Positions 60,305-64,000 of a DNA stretch of 64,000 nt are shown here, piece after piece (within the stretch, counting starts at the first letter, position 1; each line of letters opens with the position of its first letter). The notes under the pieces were generated by a model. That model was not told the origin of the DNA. It did no database searches and saw only the letters and a program-made list of their open reading frames with translations. The DNA lies in assembly GCF_009870125.1 (NCBI RefSeq), contig NC_046679.1, positions 8,246,001 to 8,310,000 of the forward strand. The letters run 5' to 3'. The translations under genes and the position numbers were made by a program. The DNA comes from Drosophila pseudoobscura. Its lineage: Eukaryota > Arthropoda > Insecta > Diptera > Drosophilidae.

Positions 60305-62859
60305 AAGGCGCTGCCGCAGTTCTTATCAGTTGTTTACTTGTTGATTTTTTGAGTAATTATTTACCGAAAGAGTGAGCCAACTTTATTTTTTGCGTGCCAT
60401 ATTGCTTTTGGGCAGCTACTGGTATACTGGTATATTTATATTATATATAAAAAAGTATTTCGAGGACATCCTATCTACCTTTTATATAATTTGAACTATA
60501 AAGTTTATTCATCTGGTGATGGCAATCAACTAGTGCCCCTTACTCTATTCATTTTGTGATTCCAATTAGTCACAAAAAAGCCTGAACGTACCAAAACGTG
60601 CTGTAAAACCTACCTCAAATATTAAATGTGCAATTATTTATTTTAAAAGTACATATACGTATATAACCGATAAGAATGAAACTTGGAATTCATTGGCATT
60701 GCAGGTGCTCTAGTTTCACGGTTTCCGTTCGATTCAACTTTTATTTGTATATTTTATTTGCTTGGATTGAAATAGGATAAATACCGAGCATGTACATATA
60801 AAGACCAGTATTCGGATGCTTTAAAAGAACTAAAAAAAAAACTAAATGTACTAAAAATACGAAGAATGTAAAAGTTCTTTTGTATGAAAATAAAACGGGA
60901 ATAAAAGGAACAAATTATGGAGTACTCGAAAATACTAGAAATACCAAAAGAATGAAGGATGATAAGAAAATACTAGTACAAATAATAAAAATATAATGCA
61001 ATAAAATACTAGAATAAAGGAATAGTTAAAGTTCTTTTGTATGAAAGAATTTTTAATACTCGAGTCTCGAATGTACTAGAAATACTAAAAGATCGAATAA
61101 TGATCGCCGAATTATTTCATTTAAATAATCTTCGAATCCGCTTTCGCATATAATACATCCTTAAAGACATGATCTATCATTAAAATACCGTCCATTCATT
61201 GTAATGGGGTATAGTCGGGGCCATAGAGGGTACTTGAAAGTCGAGCACTTCGTTCTACTTCACTTTCTCGTCTTATTGTTGTGTTTACTTCTCATCTTGC
61301 TGACTCGATAAGAGTTCTGCCTGCTACGCACTTAATAAAGTCCGCGCCTCCACTCGATGCCAGCGACAATAACAACTTCTATCTCGCTCTCTCTCTCTCC
61401 CATCGGCCCACCCACTCAAACCGACAGCCCAAGATCAGTGGCTGTCGCTGTGCGGTGTCGCTGGAGTTCGTCGCCACGAAGTCGGATCCGAGCCGACTCT
61501 CTACACCCCTCGCGCGAGTCTTTGAGCGCAATCGCCATTCAGTGTAATCGCTTACTTAATCGCCCATAAAACTAAAATTAGAAAAATAGAAATAAGTAAA
61601 GAGAAAAATAGTCATTAACTTGTTTGCGTGCATCACAACGACCTTTTTTTAAATAAATGGAAATATAATTCATGTAAATGTGGGATTTAAAATAGTACTT
61701 GTTCTCTCACCTAACTATCTATCTATCTCTCTCTCACTCACCTTACTAACTCTCTCTCTTGATCGGTATTGTCTCTCTCTATCTCCCACACAACCACGTT
61801 TTCTGGCTATTTTTACATACCGGCATTATTACTCGTATTTGAATTTTCTAAAACGCAAAAAATTGTTGATGTGGTGTGCCCCCCCTTAACCTCCCACCTC
61901 CCAAGTGTTTACCCCGAGAGAAGGTTGACTTGATTCGGTTGACTTGTTGGCCTTTTTGCACGTTTCTATAACTCTCGATCCGGTCCTCGGTCCCCGGTCC
62001 CCGATCATTGTTTGCTTTATTTGTACCTTTTTTCTCTGTTTGTATTTATTTACGATTTCATTTGTTGCTATCTTGGTCGGCTCCGATCGCAATTCTAATG
62101 CCATTTAAAATAGTAGTTTTCCAATGCAGGCGCCTCAGTTGTCTTTCAGCGATCGACCGTTGTAGAACCTATCATTTATCTATTGATTTCGGAGATATAC
62201 AAGTGTGAAATTTTGAAAAGCGAAAGTGAATAAAGCTCAATTGATTGGCAAGTTGATGTTTTGTAAATCTTTAAATAATCCGGAATATTCTAGAATGTCA
62301 AAACCTAGTCCAAAACAGTCTGTTTATATTTGAATGTGCCTTTGCTAACTTACAATCTATAGTATAATCAAGAAAAGCTCAAGAGAGTTTGAAAAAACAA
62401 GTATTTTTTGACTAAAAACTAAGTATTTTTCTTCTGAAAATAGTCCCGAAATGTTATTACATGAAATTTCAAATAAAAGTAACTTTTGAAGCTATTAATC
62501 TACTTCTTATCGAATGACCTTGAATACCATACTTCTAATCGAAAAATTATTGAGTATATTTTAATGACCTCTATCATGCGTCATCCATCGTTGATGCCGG
62601 GAGGTTCAAAATGTCTAATGCGATAAGAAACATACCCAAAAGTGTATAATTATAGAAACATGTGCTTTGGCACTCGTCCATTAAGTGGATGCGTGGAAAA
62701 TTGGAAAATTTTTTGAATACTTCGAATACACGTTAAGAAAAATTATCCGTTAGTTCATTGAAAGGAATAATTTTAGATTTTTAAAAATTATTCCTTGTAA
62801 AACGGAGGTATACAAAGCCACTTTCCATATGGTCTCTCCTCTCTCTTTGTAGCCTCCTT

Positions 62860-63365
62860 TTTGAATCTCTTCATTTTGGAGTTTTTCCACCCGTGTGTCG
62901 CCATGGTCTCGCTCTCTCGCTTGCTCTCTCTCTCCTTTTCGCCTGGCGGCCTACGTGCCGAAAATCACATGTTGTTTATTTTGTCTCTGCCTCTGTTTTC
63001 CCAATGTTACAATTACAGCACGGTGCGAGTGAGATGGCGAAGATCTTTTGTTAATCCGATTTGGCACCTGCTTGGGTGAGGGTTTCCCTGTCGGGTGTTT
63101 GAACTTTCAAAAACAATAATATCAAAAGCTTGAATATTGGGCGTATGCATATATAGAAAAAGCGTATGAAAACAAAACTCAAATTGGATAAACACTTCAT
63201 CTCACGTACGCACTTAAAGGGAGAGAGAGAGAGCGAAAACCTGTATGCATACAGGGTGCCCGGCCTGCGCTGGCTCTCTCTCTCTCTCGCCCGGCATTAC
63301 TTGGCTGCGTCGTCACTCTTCTGGCGCACGCTCTGACTGACGCTCTCACTCTCTCATACGCATCC
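62860..63365. promoter_or_regulatory. GAGAG-rich, possibly regulatory stretch
   Basis: Many GAGAG/CTCTC tracts on both strands (62838-62850, 62908-62937, 63220-63233, 63274-63289, 63340-63356), with a GCCAT (Pho core) at 62900 and a perfect 16-bp palindrome CCTGTATGCATACAGG at 63240-63255. GAGA factor binding is likely; promoter or Polycomb-response function is speculative. Confidence 0.3.
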
Positions 63366-63425
63366 ATAAACCGGCGCATAAATATGGGCTGTTTTTTGTT
63401 TTTGTTTTGAATCGGCGTGTATTTC

Positions 63426-63560
63426 AATACCCTGCGAGAGGGTATTATGAGTGGACCGAATGTTAGACGCTCTAGACTAAATATAGACAAATGGGATCAC
63501 TATATGGCTGCCATATAATAGATGAGGCGCAAGTATCATAATAAATATCGACTTGGAAGG
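63426..63560. mobile_element. Hairpin-ended mobile element remnant
   Basis: Starts with a perfect 8-bp stem AATACCCT/AGGGTATT with a 5-nt loop (63426-63446) and ends near a second AGGGTAT at about 63559. Same hairpin type as at 7798, 11659, 18498 and 36771. Confidence 0.45.
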
Positions 63561-63865
63561 GTATCAAGTGAATCGAACCCCAAAGGTAGCTTCTCTCTTG
63601 TTTTTATGGTTGCGCTGTAAAAACCAGTTGTTGTTTTTGCATTTGCTTTCGCTGTTGCTCTCTGCCTCTCTATCCCTCACTGTTGCAGTTGTTGTTCTCT
63701 GCCCTGCCTTCTTTTCTGCCTCTCTGCTTCTTTGTGCGCCTTGCTTTTGCTTTTGCTCACGTAGCCAGCGCGTGGACAGGCCGCAATGATGGATGGTGGG
63801 GGGGATAAGAGGCAGCGGCAGCGGCAGCGCCGCCGTGTCGGTGCTCTGCTATGCTCGAAGCGAAC

Positions 63866-63951
63866 AAAACGCGACAAGCAGTTCAGCGGAACGGACGTTC
63901 AGAATTTCCAGTCAATTGTCAATTGTTCAAATAAAAGTCAACATATAAAAA
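63866..63951 (+). promoter_or_regulatory. Core-promoter-like sequence at the right edge
   Basis: TCAGCGGAACGG at 63883-63894 matches the MTE consensus at 11 of 12 positions, and the overlapping GGACG at 63893-63897 is a perfect DPE. Their spacing would place +1 at 63866, but the initiator there is weak. A TATAAAAA lies further on at 63944-63951. Possibly an alternative larp promoter. Confidence 0.25.
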
Positions 63952-64000
63952 CCCCACACAACTGTGCTAACCCAACCGTACCGTGGAAAAGCAACAAAAC

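Larger units (their letters stand above)
56043..64000 (+). other. Long larp intron, running off the window
   Basis: No further larp coding exon in frame was found to the right edge. The stretch holds a TG microsatellite (56536-56559), a T-rich block (56960-57100), short tandem repeats (57573-57710 and 59531-59703), DRE/BEAF-type sites (59895-60024), small minus-strand ORFs (60101-60304), a degenerate duplicated AT-rich segment (60871-61100), GAGAG clusters (62860-63340), a hairpin-ended mobile element remnant (63426-63560) and core-promoter-like sequence near 63866-63951. Some of this may be alternative first exons of larp. Confidence 0.55.

Noticed and set aside
61281..61547. 88-codon frame considered as the next larp exon
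   Set aside because: No similarity to the known Larp regions, includes a CTCTCT tract, and no donor keeps the larp frame.

Overview
The window is nuclear DNA of a fly, almost certainly Drosophila. Three protein genes are recognisable, and all are close relatives of Drosophila genes that I recall lying together on chromosome arm 3R of D. melanogaster (Moca-cyp, Gfat2, larp). Introns are short with GT..AG ends, the promoters carry the Drosophila core element Motif 1, and the intergenic DNA is rich in microsatellites and GAGAG tracts. The microsatellite density and the short hairpin-ended mobile elements fit an obscura-group species, but I cannot prove the species from this window.

Layout. Positions 1 to about 43,000 hold no coding region I can defend. 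This is intergenic or long-intron DNA made of microsatellites, AT-rich blocks, tandem repeats and remnants of small non-autonomous mobile elements. Two families or groups of such elements show recurring internal blocks and a recurring TACCCTT...AAGGGTA hairpin. Between 40.3 and 43.7 kb there are three small ORFs of uncertain status, one encoding a cysteine-rich peptide that overlaps an inverted repeat. From 44,266 to 48,291 on the minus strand lies Moca-cyp, an eight-exon nuclear cyclophilin with an Arg/Ser-rich tail; all its exons can be joined into one 934-codon frame. About 1.4 kb away and divergently oriented is Gfat2 (50,056-52,092, plus strand), a single-exon glutamine:fructose-6-phosphate amidotransferase. 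Downstream in the same orientation is the 5' part of larp (La-related protein 1): a 5'UTR/coding exon at 54,937-56,042, followed by about 8 kb of intron running to the window edge.

The genes do not form a pathway. Moca-cyp is predicted to act in nuclear RNA processing, Gfat2 makes the first committed intermediate of the hexosamine (UDP-GlcNAc) pathway, and Larp binds mRNA and poly(A)-binding protein. What they share is promoter type: each start region carries the sequence CGGTCACACTG (Motif 1, the M1BP site), and two of them also have CGGTATATTT-like repeats just upstream. This is the arrangement of housekeeping genes.

The larp intron holds several local repeats, a cluster of DRE/BEAF-type CGATA sites with a CTCF-like sequence, GAGAG clusters and possible alternative promoters. 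I found no convincing undescribed system. The most unusual signals are the cysteine-rich ORF/hairpin near 43.2 kb, the shared promoter architecture, the nested and hairpin-ended mobile elements, and the boundary-like cluster in the larp intron.
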